From positions 1 through 32,248 of the forward strand of contig CALYAO010000008.1 of NCBI GenBank assembly GCA_944393605.1: DNA of 32,248 nucleotides. Direction: 5' to 3'. The notes below the pieces were generated by a model. It was not told the origin of the DNA. It did no database searches and saw only the letters and a program-made list of their open reading frames with translations. Each line of letters begins with the position of its first letter. The first letter of the stretch is position 1. The stretch is from an uncultured Clostridia bacterium (GTDB lineage Bacteria > Bacillota > Clostridia > UBA1381 > UBA9506). The position numbers and the translations under genes are program-made. Below, one piece after another: positions 25,310-32,098 of the stretch.

Positions 25310-25981
25310 CTATCTCCCATCCTGTTGGTTTCGCATCCCTTTGGGGCAATAGCGCATACAGATGCCGCATACGGCGCCCCGCCCGATGTGTTGATAGGCG
25401 CGCTTCATATGTGTGCTGCAAGCCGCCGTGTCCACCAAGGTACGTGCGGGCTCTGCCATGGAAAAGGCCTCGCCCGACAGCGCCATGGCGGGGCATCGCT
25501 GCACACAGATCCGACAGTTGCCGCAGCTCGGCGGCAGCGGCTCTTGGAATCCGGCGGACAGGTCGCAGTTTGTGAGCACCGTTGCGAGCCGCACCCGCGG
25601 TCCATATTTGGCAGACATAAATAGGGCATTTTTTCCAATCGAACCCAGGCCCGCCAACACGGCACCCTGTTTATGGGAAAACAGGCCCCGCTTGCCCGCG
25701 TAATCCACCGTCTGGGAAGCAGGCACAGCGACATACCGATACCCTGCGCTCTCCAGCAGCATCCCCACCCGGAGCGCACATTGATCCAGGTAGGTGTTGA
25801 CCGTCCGGTAATGATGAAAGTAGGTATGGGTGGGCTGCTCGGTAATGCCGTCCACCACGGCGTCAGACAGCTTTGCCACCAGCGTTACCGCATCGGGCAG
25901 ACCGGCATCGGCCTCGGGGCGGGAGAACCCCACCTCCGCAATGCCAAGCGACGCACATAGCTTCCGCACTGCCTCCACCAT
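25310..25981 (-). CDS. QueG-like double [4Fe-4S] cluster protein
   Basis: This 223-residue protein resembles the C-terminal half and the central part of epoxyqueuosine reductase-like proteins. It has GLFSHKQGAVLAGLGSIGKNALF (about residues 104-126), CGNCRICVQRCPAMAL, and CGICMRYCPKGM. These are the cofactor-site GxGxxGKN loop and two ferredoxin motifs. It is much shorter than QueG itself (about 380 residues) and lacks its C-terminal HEAT region, so the tRNA role is unlikely. Many anaerobes have such short relatives of unknown function. ATG 25981 follows GGGAGGG by 7 bases. It is the first gene of the feo operon. Confidence 0.85.
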   Translation of the reverse strand: MVEAVRKLCASLGIAEVGFSRPEADAGLPDAVTLVAKLSDAVVDGITEQPTHTYFHHYRTVNTYLDQCALRVGMLLESAGYRYVAVPASQTVDYAGKRGLFSHKQGAVLAGLGSIGKNALFMSAKYGPRVRLATVLTNCDLSAGFQEPLPPSCGNCRICVQRCPAMALSGEAFSMAEPARTLVDTAACSTHMKRAYQHIGRGAVCGICMRYCPKGMRNQQDGR

Positions 25982-26014
25982 TTGTTTGCCCTCCCTGCCA
26001 TCGGTTTCCTTTTT

Positions 26015-26043
26015 ATTGTACCGCATGGCGATGGCATTTGCAA
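26015..26043 (-). promoter_or_regulatory. Promoter of the double-ferredoxin-NUDIX-feoAB operon
   Basis: On the minus strand TTGCAA (26038-26043) and TACAAT (26015-26020) are 17 bases apart, 33 bases before the first start codon. No Fur-like dyad was obvious around it. Confidence 0.65.
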
Positions 26044-26105
26044 CATCAATTTCCTGCAATATCCCGTTTGACGGGGAAAATTTTTGGAATTTTTCAAAAT
26101 TCTAT

Positions 26106-26134
26106 TTGACATTTATCCGCATTTATTATATAAT
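26106..26134 (+). promoter_or_regulatory. Consensus promoter of tRNA-Pro
   Basis: A perfect TTGACA (26106-26111) and a perfect TATAAT (26129-26134) with 17 bases between, ending 9 bases before the tRNA. Confidence 0.93.
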
Positions 26135-26143
26135 CAAATCTAT

Positions 26144-26220
26144 CGGGGTATGGCGCAGTTTGGTAGCGCGCTTGCATGGGGTGCAAGAGGCCACAGGTTC
26201 GAATCCTGCTACCCCGACCA
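26144..26220 (+). tRNA. tRNA-Pro (anticodon GGG)
   Basis: A 77-base cloverleaf starts CGGGGTA and ends TACCCCGACCA with an encoded CCA. The anticodon arm CTTGC-ATGGGGT-GCAAG gives GGG, and the T arm GGTTCGAATCC is intact. Confidence 0.96.
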
Positions 26221-26223
26221 TAT

Positions 26224-26259
26224 CGTCGCGGATTTTGTATGGTCCGCGACGTTTTTTTT
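26224..26259 (+). terminator. Terminator of tRNA-Pro
   Basis: CGTCGCGGA and TCCGCGACG pair around a 10-base loop and are followed by eight T, starting 3 bases after the tRNA. Confidence 0.93.
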
Positions 26260-26324
26260 GCAAAAAAATCGACGATGCACTGGCATCGCCGCTCCGCTTC
26301 TTTCATAAAAGGCACGTTTGTTTT

Positions 26325-26375
26325 AACGGTGTTCTTGCAGTGCAGGTATGACATCTGCACTGCAAGAACACCGTT
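26325..26375. repeat. Perfect 21-base inverted repeat
   Basis: The arms 26325-26345 and 26355-26375 are exact complements (AACGGTGTTCTTGCAGTGCA plus G), with a 9-base loop. There is no T run on either side, so a simple terminator is doubtful. It shares the GGTG-GTTCTTG theme with the hairpin at 21855. Confidence 0.85.
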
Positions 26376-26743
26376 TTGCGAGCATATGCGCTGGCATACG
26401 TTGACCCCTTGGATTTTACCTACCGCATTTGCGTCTGGTCATCCACATGGGGAGCTGCAAATAGCCCGATGCGCTGTTTATCATCAGTGACCTGTCGTTC
26501 AAGTGGGCCACAAACAAAAGCGGTAAAGAGAAAGGAACAATATGGTTTCGCATGAAAAAAACCGAAAACAAGCCGAGCACTTCTGCTGGTTTTCATTATG
26601 TGCTGTTGGATTGGCGGAGAGATGTTGCCCGCCGTCCAAGTCAGGCTATGGTTTGCCCGAAATAAGTTCCCGTTACATGTTTCCTTGTCATAAAACGCTG
26701 TTCGCCTTGTGTTCGTTTACAAATCACTTTCTGTAAAAAATGG
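26376..26743. other. Gene-free stretch before the 50-residue gene
   Basis: About 370 bases with no supported gene. A 64-codon frame at 26542-26736 has a fair ribosome site (AAAGGA), but its product, rich in Cys and aromatic residues, resembles nothing I know. An overlapping frame from 26551 also fails. It may be decayed DNA. Confidence 0.45.
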
Positions 26744-26896
26744 CTATTCATGCGGCGCTTCTTCGATAATCTCTATGATCTCTGTCGTTTTTAATGCGGG
26801 ATACCACCGCACCTCCACAGTATTTCTTTGATCCCATACCTGCATGGCTACATATTGGTTGGTATGGCTGATGCCTACCACTCTGACCTCTCCCAT
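26744..26896 (-). CDS. 50-residue hypothetical protein
   Basis: An ATG at 26896 after GGAGTGA opens 50 codons, starting MGEVRVVGISHTNQYVAMQV and ending in the acidic EIIEIIEEAPHE. The middle (WDQRNTVEVRWYPALKTTE) alternates like beta strands. It is soluble, without signal or membrane segment. A near-consensus promoter with an operator-like palindrome lies 38 bases upstream on the same strand, strong support for a real gene despite its size. I recognise no family. It is convergent with the tRNA-Pro unit. Confidence 0.7.
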   Translation of the reverse strand: MGEVRVVGISHTNQYVAMQVWDQRNTVEVRWYPALKTTEIIEIIEEAPHE

Positions 26897-26934
26897 GTTG
26901 ATCACTCCACTTTGTCACACAAGCTGATACAGTT

Positions 26935-26963
26935 AGTATATCTCACAATTGTGAATGTGTCAA
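26935..26963 (-). promoter_or_regulatory. Promoter with palindromic operator for the 50-residue gene
   Basis: On the minus strand a perfect TTGACA (26958-26963) and TATACT (26935-26940) are 17 bases apart. The spacer holds the perfect palindrome TCACAATTGTGA (26943-26954), ideally placed to block polymerase. Its core CACAATTGTG recurs in a larger palindrome at 30121. Confidence 0.8.
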
Positions 26964-27185
26964 GCGAAAAGTAATGTGAAGGGCGCAAGGCAATCGCGCG
27001 ATGGATGCAGAGCTATTTATCCCGCCGTTCCGGGTCAAAAAGATCGCCAACATCATGTACCCGATAGGAACCGAAAGGCAACGAAATTGTGCGGGTAATC
27101 GACTATGTTTGTGCAAATGTGCCAGCTTGATGCATACGGCACAGAGATTTCCATATGCTTTTTTGGGATGGATATGAAATTATAG

Positions 27186-27214
27186 TGGAAATTTGTTTGA
27201 GAATCTGCTATAAT
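27186..27214 (+). promoter_or_regulatory. Promoter of the metallophosphoesterase-sigma unit
   Basis: TGGAAA (27186-27191) and a perfect TATAAT (27209-27214) are 17 bases apart, 43 bases before the start codon. The region 26964-27185 holds no supported gene; a 58-codon frame at 27001 has no homology I can see. Confidence 0.55.
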
Positions 27215-27257
27215 AGAAACATTCGTATGGCATTGTGTAGAAAAAAGGGGAATCGGA

Positions 27258-27947
27258 ATGGCTCTGTATGCACTCAGTGACCTGCATTTGTGTTTCAGCG
27301 TGGACAAGCCCATGGACGTTTTTGGCGACCAATGGAAAGACTATCCGGCCCGTATCGAGGAGAACTGGCGCAAGACGGTCAAGCCGGAGGATACCGTGCT
27401 GATTGCCGGCGACATCTCCTGGGCTACTTACATCAGTCAGGCGCATGACGATTTTGCCTTTATCCACGCGCTCCCCGGCACCAAGATTGTCTCCAAAGGC
27501 AACCACGACTACTGGTGGGAGACGGTGAGCAAACTGAACCAATATCTGCTCGCTGAGGGATTCACATCTATCCGGTTTTTGCATAACAATTGCTTTGCGG
27601 CAGGAGATGTGGCGATTTGTGGCGCCAAGGGATATATCACGCCCGATGTGGGCGCTTCGGACGAGGACCGAAAATTTTATGCAAGAGAGCTTGCCCGGTT
27701 GGAGCTGTCTTTGCAAATGGGGCAGAAAACGGCATGCGGCACACGGATTGCCATGCTGCATTATCCGCCTGTTCCCGGCTCGGGTTTTATTGACCTGATG
27801 AAACGATACGGCGTATCCACTTGTATCTATGGGCATCTGCATGGGCATGCTGCCAACGGGGCGCTGCAAGGTTTGCATGAGGGGATTGACTTTCGTTTGA
27901 CCGCCGCAGATTATCTGCGGTTTCAACCCATCAAGCTGATGGATTGA
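27258..27947 (+). CDS. Metallophosphoesterase (calcineurin-like)
   Basis: This 229-residue dinuclear-metal phosphoesterase has all metal motifs in order: LSDLHL at residue 6, GDISW at 51, GNHDYWW near 80, HYPP near 175 and YGHLHGHA near 194. The AICGAKGYI and HYPPVP pattern marks a clostridial/bacillal subgroup of predicted phosphohydrolases with unknown substrate. It starts after AAAAGGGG. The ECF sigma gene follows 38 bases later on the same strand, so the two may share a transcript. Confidence 0.93.
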   Translation: MALYALSDLHLCFSVDKPMDVFGDQWKDYPARIEENWRKTVKPEDTVLIAGDISWATYISQAHDDFAFIHALPGTKIVSKGNHDYWWETVSKLNQYLLAEGFTSIRFLHNNCFAAGDVAICGAKGYITPDVGASDEDRKFYARELARLELSLQMGQKTACGTRIAMLHYPPVPGSGFIDLMKRYGVSTCIYGHLHGHAANGALQGLHEGIDFRLTAADYLRFQPIKLMD

Positions 27948-27985
27948 CCTGTGCTATCATATGGATTGAGAGGAGGTGATCTCCC

Positions 27986-28573
27986 GTGGAAAACAATCTT
28001 TCAGAACAGGAACTCATTGCCCGATGCCGCAAAAACGACGTGGCGGCTTTTGAACAGTTGATCGGAGCTTACGAACAGCGCGTATTTGCGCTTGCGTTTG
28101 GTATGCTGGGTAACCGGCAGGATGCCGAAGATATGACGCAGGATATCTTTCTCAAGGTCTTCCGTTCCATCCATACCTTCCGGGAGAACGCCTCCTTTTC
28201 CACTTGGGTCTACCGGGTCGCAACCAATGTGTGTTTGGATGAAATTCGCCGCCGGAAGAAACGGTCGGGGGACGTGAGTATCAACCAAACCAACCGGGAT
28301 GACGAAGCGTTTGAGCTGGCCTTGCCCGACCCTGGCGAAACACCCTTTGAGGCCGCGCAAAAGAAGGAAGCAATGGCGGCCCTGCGGGAGGCCATTGACT
28401 GTCTGGGAGAGGAACAGCGGGCCGTGGTTGTCATGCGGGATTTGGAAGGCCTTTCCTATGAAGAGATCGCACATGCCCTGGGGACGTCTTTGGGGACCAT
28501 CAAATCCCGGCTCAACCGGGCTCGGCAGACGCTTCGCAGGTTGTTGGAAAACAAAAAGGAACTTTTTATGTAG
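27986..28573 (+). CDS. ECF RNA polymerase sigma factor
   Basis: This 195-residue group IV sigma factor has region 2 (FEQLIGAYEQRVFALAFGMLGNRQDAEDMTQDIFLKVF, then FSTWVYRVATNVCLDEIRRRKK) and region 4 (LREAIDCLGEEQRAVVVMRDLEGLSYEEIAHALGTSLGTIKSRLNRARQTLRRLL). It directs polymerase to stress-type promoters and resembles SigW/RpoE-like factors. The start is GTG 27986 behind AGGAGGTGAT. Its anti-sigma factor follows after an attenuator-like hairpin. Confidence 0.95.
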   Translation: MENNLSEQELIARCRKNDVAAFEQLIGAYEQRVFALAFGMLGNRQDAEDMTQDIFLKVFRSIHTFRENASFSTWVYRVATNVCLDEIRRRKKRSGDVSINQTNRDDEAFELALPDPGETPFEAAQKKEAMAALREAIDCLGEEQRAVVVMRDLEGLSYEEIAHALGTSLGTIKSRLNRARQTLRRLLENKKELFM

Positions 28574-28605
28574 TATGTTCGTCTAACTGTTGTAGCAGAA
28601 AGTAT

Positions 28606-28630
28606 GCGCCGCAGTCGGCGCGCCATTTTT
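28606..28630 (+). terminator. Attenuator-like hairpin between sigma and anti-sigma genes
   Basis: GCGCCG, loop CAGT, CGGCGC, then GCCATTTTT. The T run starts 4 bases after the stem, so termination is probably partial and would lower anti-sigma output relative to sigma. Confidence 0.45.
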
Positions 28631-28653
28631 ACCAAGAAAGGATGTGAGGAACC

Positions 28654-29973
28654 ATGAGACAGCAGAGCGCCAAACACCATGCGATGACCTGTGCGCAGGC
28701 CATGTCGCTTTTGCCGCGGTATTTGGATCAGGAACTGGACGGGCAGGAGCAGGCGATGGTTCAGGCGCATTTGGACACCTGTGCGGCATGTCGGGAAGAG
28801 TTTGCCTTTGCGGCTGCAATACGGCAGACGGCGCACAAGATGGCCGCGCCGCCCGTCAGCGATGCATTCCGCGCCGGGCTGCACCAACAACTGGTTGCGG
28901 CTGCGAACGAACAAGCGGCGTCTGGGTGGACTGTCCGCATACGGCGGTTCCTTGCTGGCCTTTCCGAACGGATGCATCATTTGCCTGCCTGGGCATGTGA
29001 CTGGCGTACATACGGTTCCGCAGTGGCAGGCGTGTTTATTGTGACTGTTGGTGTCATGGCGCTGCAGTATGTGCGCACGCCGACTCAGCTTATGGATACC
29101 ACGTCGGTTGGTACGCCGCCAGTGCAGACAACTGCTTCTGCGGCTCCCGCTGCAACGGACGGCGGTGCCACGGCGCCTGCCGCGACAGAACCGGCGGTAT
29201 CCGGGGCGGACGTGGCTGCTTCTCAAACGCCCCATCAGGCGGCCGAAGAGGTGCCTCAGGACTCATCGCGCCCCCAGCCTGATGCTACTTTGGCGCCCGC
29301 CCAAACGCAGCCTGCCGCGCCGGACAGTTCGTCTGTCCAGCAGGAGAGCGCGGGTCTTACAGGCGATGCGGGCGCAGAGGCCCAGTCTCCAAAAGCGGAG
29401 CAGCCTCCCGTTCTTGCGAGTGAACAGCCGCCTGCAGAAGCGGCTCCGTCTGCTGCACCAGCTGGTCTGGATCAAAGCGCAGCAGATACAGCTGCTGTTC
29501 GTACTACAGAGGAGAGCGCTGCTTCCAATAACGGCGGCATGGCAGGCGGCAGCAGTGGCGGCAGTGGTGGTGGCGGCGGTGGCGCAAGCGGCAGTAGTAT
29601 GGCATACAGTCCCGCTCCTATGTGGGCAGCCTCTATGGAGGTGCGCGTTGCGACTGTCCGTTTCACGAAGACAGGCTTGGCCGCGGCCCAATCCTATCTG
29701 GCTGATCAATATCCCTCTGCGGATGGCTATTTTGTGATCAGCAACGACAAATATGATGCGGTCATGCGGACGCTTGCGCAAATGGAAGGATATGTCTCTT
29801 TGGAAGAGAGCAGCGAATCTTATGCGGAGGAGTATCAGTCCTGTGCCGATCGTGCTGCGTCGCTGGAGGCATCGGGTGCGGATAGCGCGGAGCTTCAGCC
29901 GCTGTACGACCGGATGGCGGAAATTGAATCGTGTACTGCAAGCAGCTATATTCTGCTGACCGCAGATGCGTAA
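28654..29973 (+). CDS. Membrane anti-sigma factor with zinc-finger (zf-HC2) domain
   Basis: This 439-residue protein starts with the anti-sigma zinc domain (LPRYLDQELDGQEQAMVQAHLDTCAACREE, HxxxCxxC near residue 40). One membrane helix (YGSAVAGVFIVTVGVMALQYV, about 123-143) is followed by a long outer region rich in Ala, Pro, Gln and Ser (145-300), a glycine-serine run (about 290-312), and a C-terminal domain. That domain (SMEVRVATVRFTKTGLAAAQSYL, ISNDKYDAVMRTLAQMEGYV) recalls the DUF4349-type sensor fold, but is shorter. ATG 28654 follows GAGGA. It presumably holds the preceding sigma factor at the membrane and releases it on an envelope signal. Confidence 0.9.
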   Translation: MRQQSAKHHAMTCAQAMSLLPRYLDQELDGQEQAMVQAHLDTCAACREEFAFAAAIRQTAHKMAAPPVSDAFRAGLHQQLVAAANEQAASGWTVRIRRFLAGLSERMHHLPAWACDWRTYGSAVAGVFIVTVGVMALQYVRTPTQLMDTTSVGTPPVQTTASAAPAATDGGATAPAATEPAVSGADVAASQTPHQAAEEVPQDSSRPQPDATLAPAQTQPAAPDSSSVQQESAGLTGDAGAEAQSPKAEQPPVLASEQPPAEAAPSAAPAGLDQSAADTAAVRTTEESAASNNGGMAGGSSGGSGGGGGGASGSSMAYSPAPMWAASMEVRVATVRFTKTGLAAAQSYLADQYPSADGYFVISNDKYDAVMRTLAQMEGYVSLEESSESYAEEYQSCADRAASLEASGADSAELQPLYDRMAEIESCTASSYILLTADA

Positions 29974-29983
29974 TGAAATCAGA

Positions 29984-30008
29984 ACGGCCCAAAATGGGCC
30001 GTTTTTTT
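29984..30008 (+). terminator. Terminator of the sigma/anti-sigma unit
   Basis: ACGGCCC, a 5-base loop, GGGCCGT and seven T, 10 bases after the anti-sigma stop. Confidence 0.93.
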
Positions 30009-30339
30009 ATGTCAATTTTGAAAGGCGAGATGTTTGGCGGACGTACATGCCTGCCATGTCGTTGCCTGGGACGGTGTATGTCTGCGCCGCGCGGGCGGGA
30101 AAAGTATCTGTACATACGGCCGCAAACTCACACAATTGTGTGAGTTTGCGATTTTAGAATCGCGTATTCCTCTGTCAGAAACCATATTTGTATGGGCGGC
30201 AGATCCAAAAGTCAATTTCAAAATGTCCGAAATGCAAAAAACGATTTCTTTGGTGTCTCAGAATATTTTTGCATTGTGCGGCAGATACTATATGTGCGCC
30301 ATTCTAATTTCAGTTAAAGTTGTTACGACTGTGGACGTC
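30009..30339. other. Gene-free stretch carrying a 30-base palindrome
   Basis: About 330 bases without a supportable gene; open frames at 30034-30342 (plus) and 30012-30221 (minus) lack starts and family resemblance. The notable content is the perfect palindrome at 30121-30150. Confidence 0.5.
30121..30150. repeat. Perfect 30-base palindrome
   Basis: Every base from 30121 to 30150 pairs with its mirror (left half CGCAAACTCACACAA). The core CACAATTGTG matches the operator-like palindrome at 26943. It could be a strong operator or a hairpin; ATTTTAG follows on the plus strand, too poor for a good terminator. Confidence 0.85.
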
Positions 30340-30369
30340 TGAATACAGGCGCCTTGGGTAACCATTTTA
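30340..30369 (+). promoter_or_regulatory. Candidate forespore (sigma-G/F type) promoter
   Basis: TGAATA (30340-30345) and CATTTTA (30363-30369) are 17 bases apart, similar to the sigma-G pattern TGAATA / CATACTA. It lies 45 bases before the 47-residue gene and upstream of spoVAC, whose homologues are forespore-expressed. Confidence 0.45.
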
Positions 30370-30414
30370 AATGGAATTGGACGGGCAAAACCAACCTGCG
30401 GTGAGGTGAGAAAG

Positions 30415-30558
30415 ATGGAAACCAGATTGTTAGAGCGTATCATCATGGTTGTCATCATCACGGCTGTCGTATTCGGCGCCAGCTACAACATCATCACAGC
30501 CGACCAGTTCACAGAACGGACCGACGCGATTCTGGTCATGCAGACCCTGACAGATTAA
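30415..30558 (+). CDS. 47-residue single-pass membrane peptide
   Basis: ATG 30415 follows GAGGTGAG. The peptide [20 protein letters not shown] and onward has one hydrophobic helix (about residues 8-22) and a polar tail with acidic residues. It ends 29 bases before spoVAC and sits behind a forespore-type promoter candidate, so it is probably a small sporulation membrane protein. I cannot assign it to a named family; its size fits the small hydrophobic proteins common in spores. Confidence 0.65.
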   Translation: METRLLERIIMVVIITAVVFGASYNIITADQFTERTDAILVMQTLTD

Positions 30559-30587
30559 CCGCTACGGAAAGGAATGTATCTACACGT

Positions 30588-31028
30588 ATGATGTCAAAAA
30601 AGCAATATCAACAATATGTGGACCAAAAATCCCCCAATTCCAGTCTTGGAAAGGATATGCTGTTTGCCTATGTCATTGGCGGCCTCATCTGCGTTGTCGG
30701 ACAGGGCATTATGGATCTGTACCAAGGCTGTGGACTGGAGCTGGAAGGCACCATGTGCTGCACGTCCATCACCTTGGTGTTTTTAGGGGCTTTGTTTACG
30801 GGGCTGGGCCTGTATGGCAAACTCGCCAAACACGCGGGCGCGGGCACCATCGTCCCCATCACCGGCTTTGCCAATGCCGTCGTATCCCCCGCCATGGAGT
30901 TTCGGGCGGAGGGGATGGTTTTGGGCCTGGCGGCCAAGATGTTTGTGATTGCCGGCCCTGTGCTGGTATATGGCATCACGGCTTCGGTGGGTGCCGGCTT
31001 GATTTATTGGATTTTTTCGCTGTTTTAA
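30588..31028 (+). CDS. spoVAC: Stage V sporulation protein AC
   Basis: This 146-residue membrane protein matches SpoVAC, part of the channel that moves dipicolinic acid into the forespore and out at germination. The signature [22 protein letters not shown] and the [19 protein letters not shown] helix are nearly invariant in the family. Four hydrophobic segments are visible. ATG 30588 lies rather far (14 bases) from AAAGGA; the next codon is also ATG. In most spore formers spoVAD and spoVAE follow, but here a terminator comes right after spoVAC. Confidence 0.93.
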   Translation: MMSKKQYQQYVDQKSPNSSLGKDMLFAYVIGGLICVVGQGIMDLYQGCGLELEGTMCCTSITLVFLGALFTGLGLYGKLAKHAGAGTIVPITGFANAVVSPAMEFRAEGMVLGLAAKMFVIAGPVLVYGITASVGAGLIYWIFSLF

Positions 31029-31030
31029 TC

Positions 31031-31063
31031 AAAACACGGCAGGGCAGCCTGCCGTGTTTTTTT
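31031..31063 (+). terminator. Terminator after spoVAC
   Basis: A 13-base stem (31031-31043 with 31048-31060, AAAACACGGCAGG), a 4-base loop and a tail of seven T beginning within the stem. Confidence 0.93.
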
Positions 31064-31088
31064 AGCAGTGTCAACAATCAGCCAGGAA

Positions 31089-31134
31089 ACGACAACCAAA
31101 ACCGCCCTATTTTGCATCGCCCGTGCCGTATAAT
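31089..31134 (+). promoter_or_regulatory. Candidate sigE promoter with Spo0A-box-like site
   Basis: A perfect TATAAT (31129-31134) lies 55 bases before sigE, without a good -35 at 17 bases. AACGACAA (31089-31096; TTGTCGTT on the other strand, against TTGTCGAA for a 0A box) would sit near -50, where Spo0A binds at the Bacillus spoIIG promoter. Suggestive only. Confidence 0.35.
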
Positions 31135-31189
31135 GGGTAGTGTACGGCGGACCGGGCAGGCCCGCCATCCGAAAGGGGCGAATTCCCAC

Positions 31190-31927
31190 ATGATATTGCA
31201 TTATTTAAATGATATTGTGACCATCCTAAAATCCCAGTTTCAAAGGATGAAGACCTGGGCCTTACAGGAGGAAAACGACGTTTTCTACATCGGCAGCGGA
31301 GAGGCCCTCCCACCGCCCCTCACCCAGGCGGAGGAGGCCGAGCTGTTGGGGCGGTATGACAAGGACAACTACGAGGTGCGGCGCGTGCTCATCGAGCGCA
31401 ACCTGCGGCTGGTGGTGTATGTCGCGCGCAAGTTTGAAAACACGGGCATCTGTATTGATGATCTCATCTCTATCGGGACCATTGGACTCATCAAGGCCAT
31501 CAATACCTTCAATCCTGCAAAAAATATCAAGCTCGCAACCTATGCCTCCCGGTGTATTGAAAACGAGATCCTCATGTTTCTGCGCAAAAACAACAATACC
31601 AAAGGGGAGATCTCCATTGACGAGCCGCTCAACATCGACTGGGACGGCAACGAGCTGCTTCTGTCCGACATCCTAGGAACGGACAGCGACGACATCCACA
31701 AGGGGATCGACGACGAGGTGGACCGCCAGCTGCTCTCCCTCGCCATGCAGAAACTGACCAAACGGGAGAAGACCATCATGGAGCTTCGGTTTGGCTTAAA
31801 AACCGGCAACGAGAAGACCCAAAAGGAAGTGGCGGACCTCCTCGGCATCTCGCAATCCTATATCTCCCGCCTCGAAAAGCGCATCATCGGGCGGCTCAAG
31901 AAAGAGATCGCCAAGATGGTGCAATAG
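31190..31927 (+). CDS. sigE: Mother-cell sporulation sigma factor SigE (pro-form)
   Basis: This 245-residue sigma-70 family factor closely follows Bacillus Sig[94 protein letters not shown] and the region 4 end [25 protein letters not shown]. The first ~28 residues ([20 protein letters not shown] and on) form the hydrophobic pro-sequence that SpoIIGA removes. ATG 31190 follows AAAGGGG. Longer frames upstream run through spoVAC and its terminator and are not real. The usual upstream neighbour spoIIGA is missing here. Confidence 0.96.
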   Translation: MILHYLNDIVTILKSQFQRMKTWALQEENDVFYIGSGEALPPPLTQAEEAELLGRYDKDNYEVRRVLIERNLRLVVYVARKFENTGICIDDLISIGTIGLIKAINTFNPAKNIKLATYASRCIENEILMFLRKNNNTKGEISIDEPLNIDWDGNELLLSDILGTDSDDIHKGIDDEVDRQLLSLAMQKLTKREKTIMELRFGLKTGNEKTQKEVADLLGISQSYISRLEKRIIGRLKKEIAKMVQ

Positions 31928-31939
31928 CGCAATGTATTC

Positions 31940-31970
31940 AACACAGTGGCTGCGGCCGCTGTGTTTTTTT
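31940..31970 (+). terminator. Terminator after sigE
   Basis: An 11-base stem with one G-T pair (31940-31950 with 31955-31965) and a run of seven T, 12 bases past the sigE stop. Confidence 0.9.
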
Positions 31971-31980
31971 GTATAACGAA

Positions 31981-32003
31981 AACCACGCGATAGTCGCGTG
32001 GTT
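31981..32003. mobile_element. Left-end hairpin of an IS200/IS605-type element
   Basis: AACCACGCGA, loop TAG, TCGCGTGGTT: a perfect 10-base stem of the kind recognised as single-stranded DNA by TnpA at the element end. The boundary probably lies within the 20 bases to its left, directly after the sigE terminator. The right end is outside the window. Confidence 0.7.
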
Positions 32004-32027
32004 CGGTATAGGTTAACCGATAAGCAA

Positions 32028-32093
32028 AATCCTCCTCATGTGTTAAGATAAAAGTGACCTGCCAGTCACGCCACAAAACACATGAGGAGGATT
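32028..32093 (+). promoter_or_regulatory. Stem-loop that hides the tnpA ribosome site
   Basis: AATCCTCCTCATGTGTT (32028-32044) pairs perfectly with 32077-32093, which contains the GAGGAGG ribosome site of tnpA. A smaller GTGAC/GTCAC hairpin sits in the loop. Read-through transcripts would therefore be poorly translated, as known for IS200. Confidence 0.7.
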
Positions 32094-32098
32094 GAACG

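Noticed and set aside
27001-27177. A 58-codon frame upstream of the metallophosphoesterase gene.
   Set aside because: No ribosome site at a useful distance and no recognisable features; the region looks like decayed DNA plus a promoter.
30755-31189. A long N-terminal extension of sigE through spoVAC.
   Set aside because: It would run across spoVAC in another frame and through a strong terminator; ATG 31190 has a ribosome site and gives the normal SigE length.
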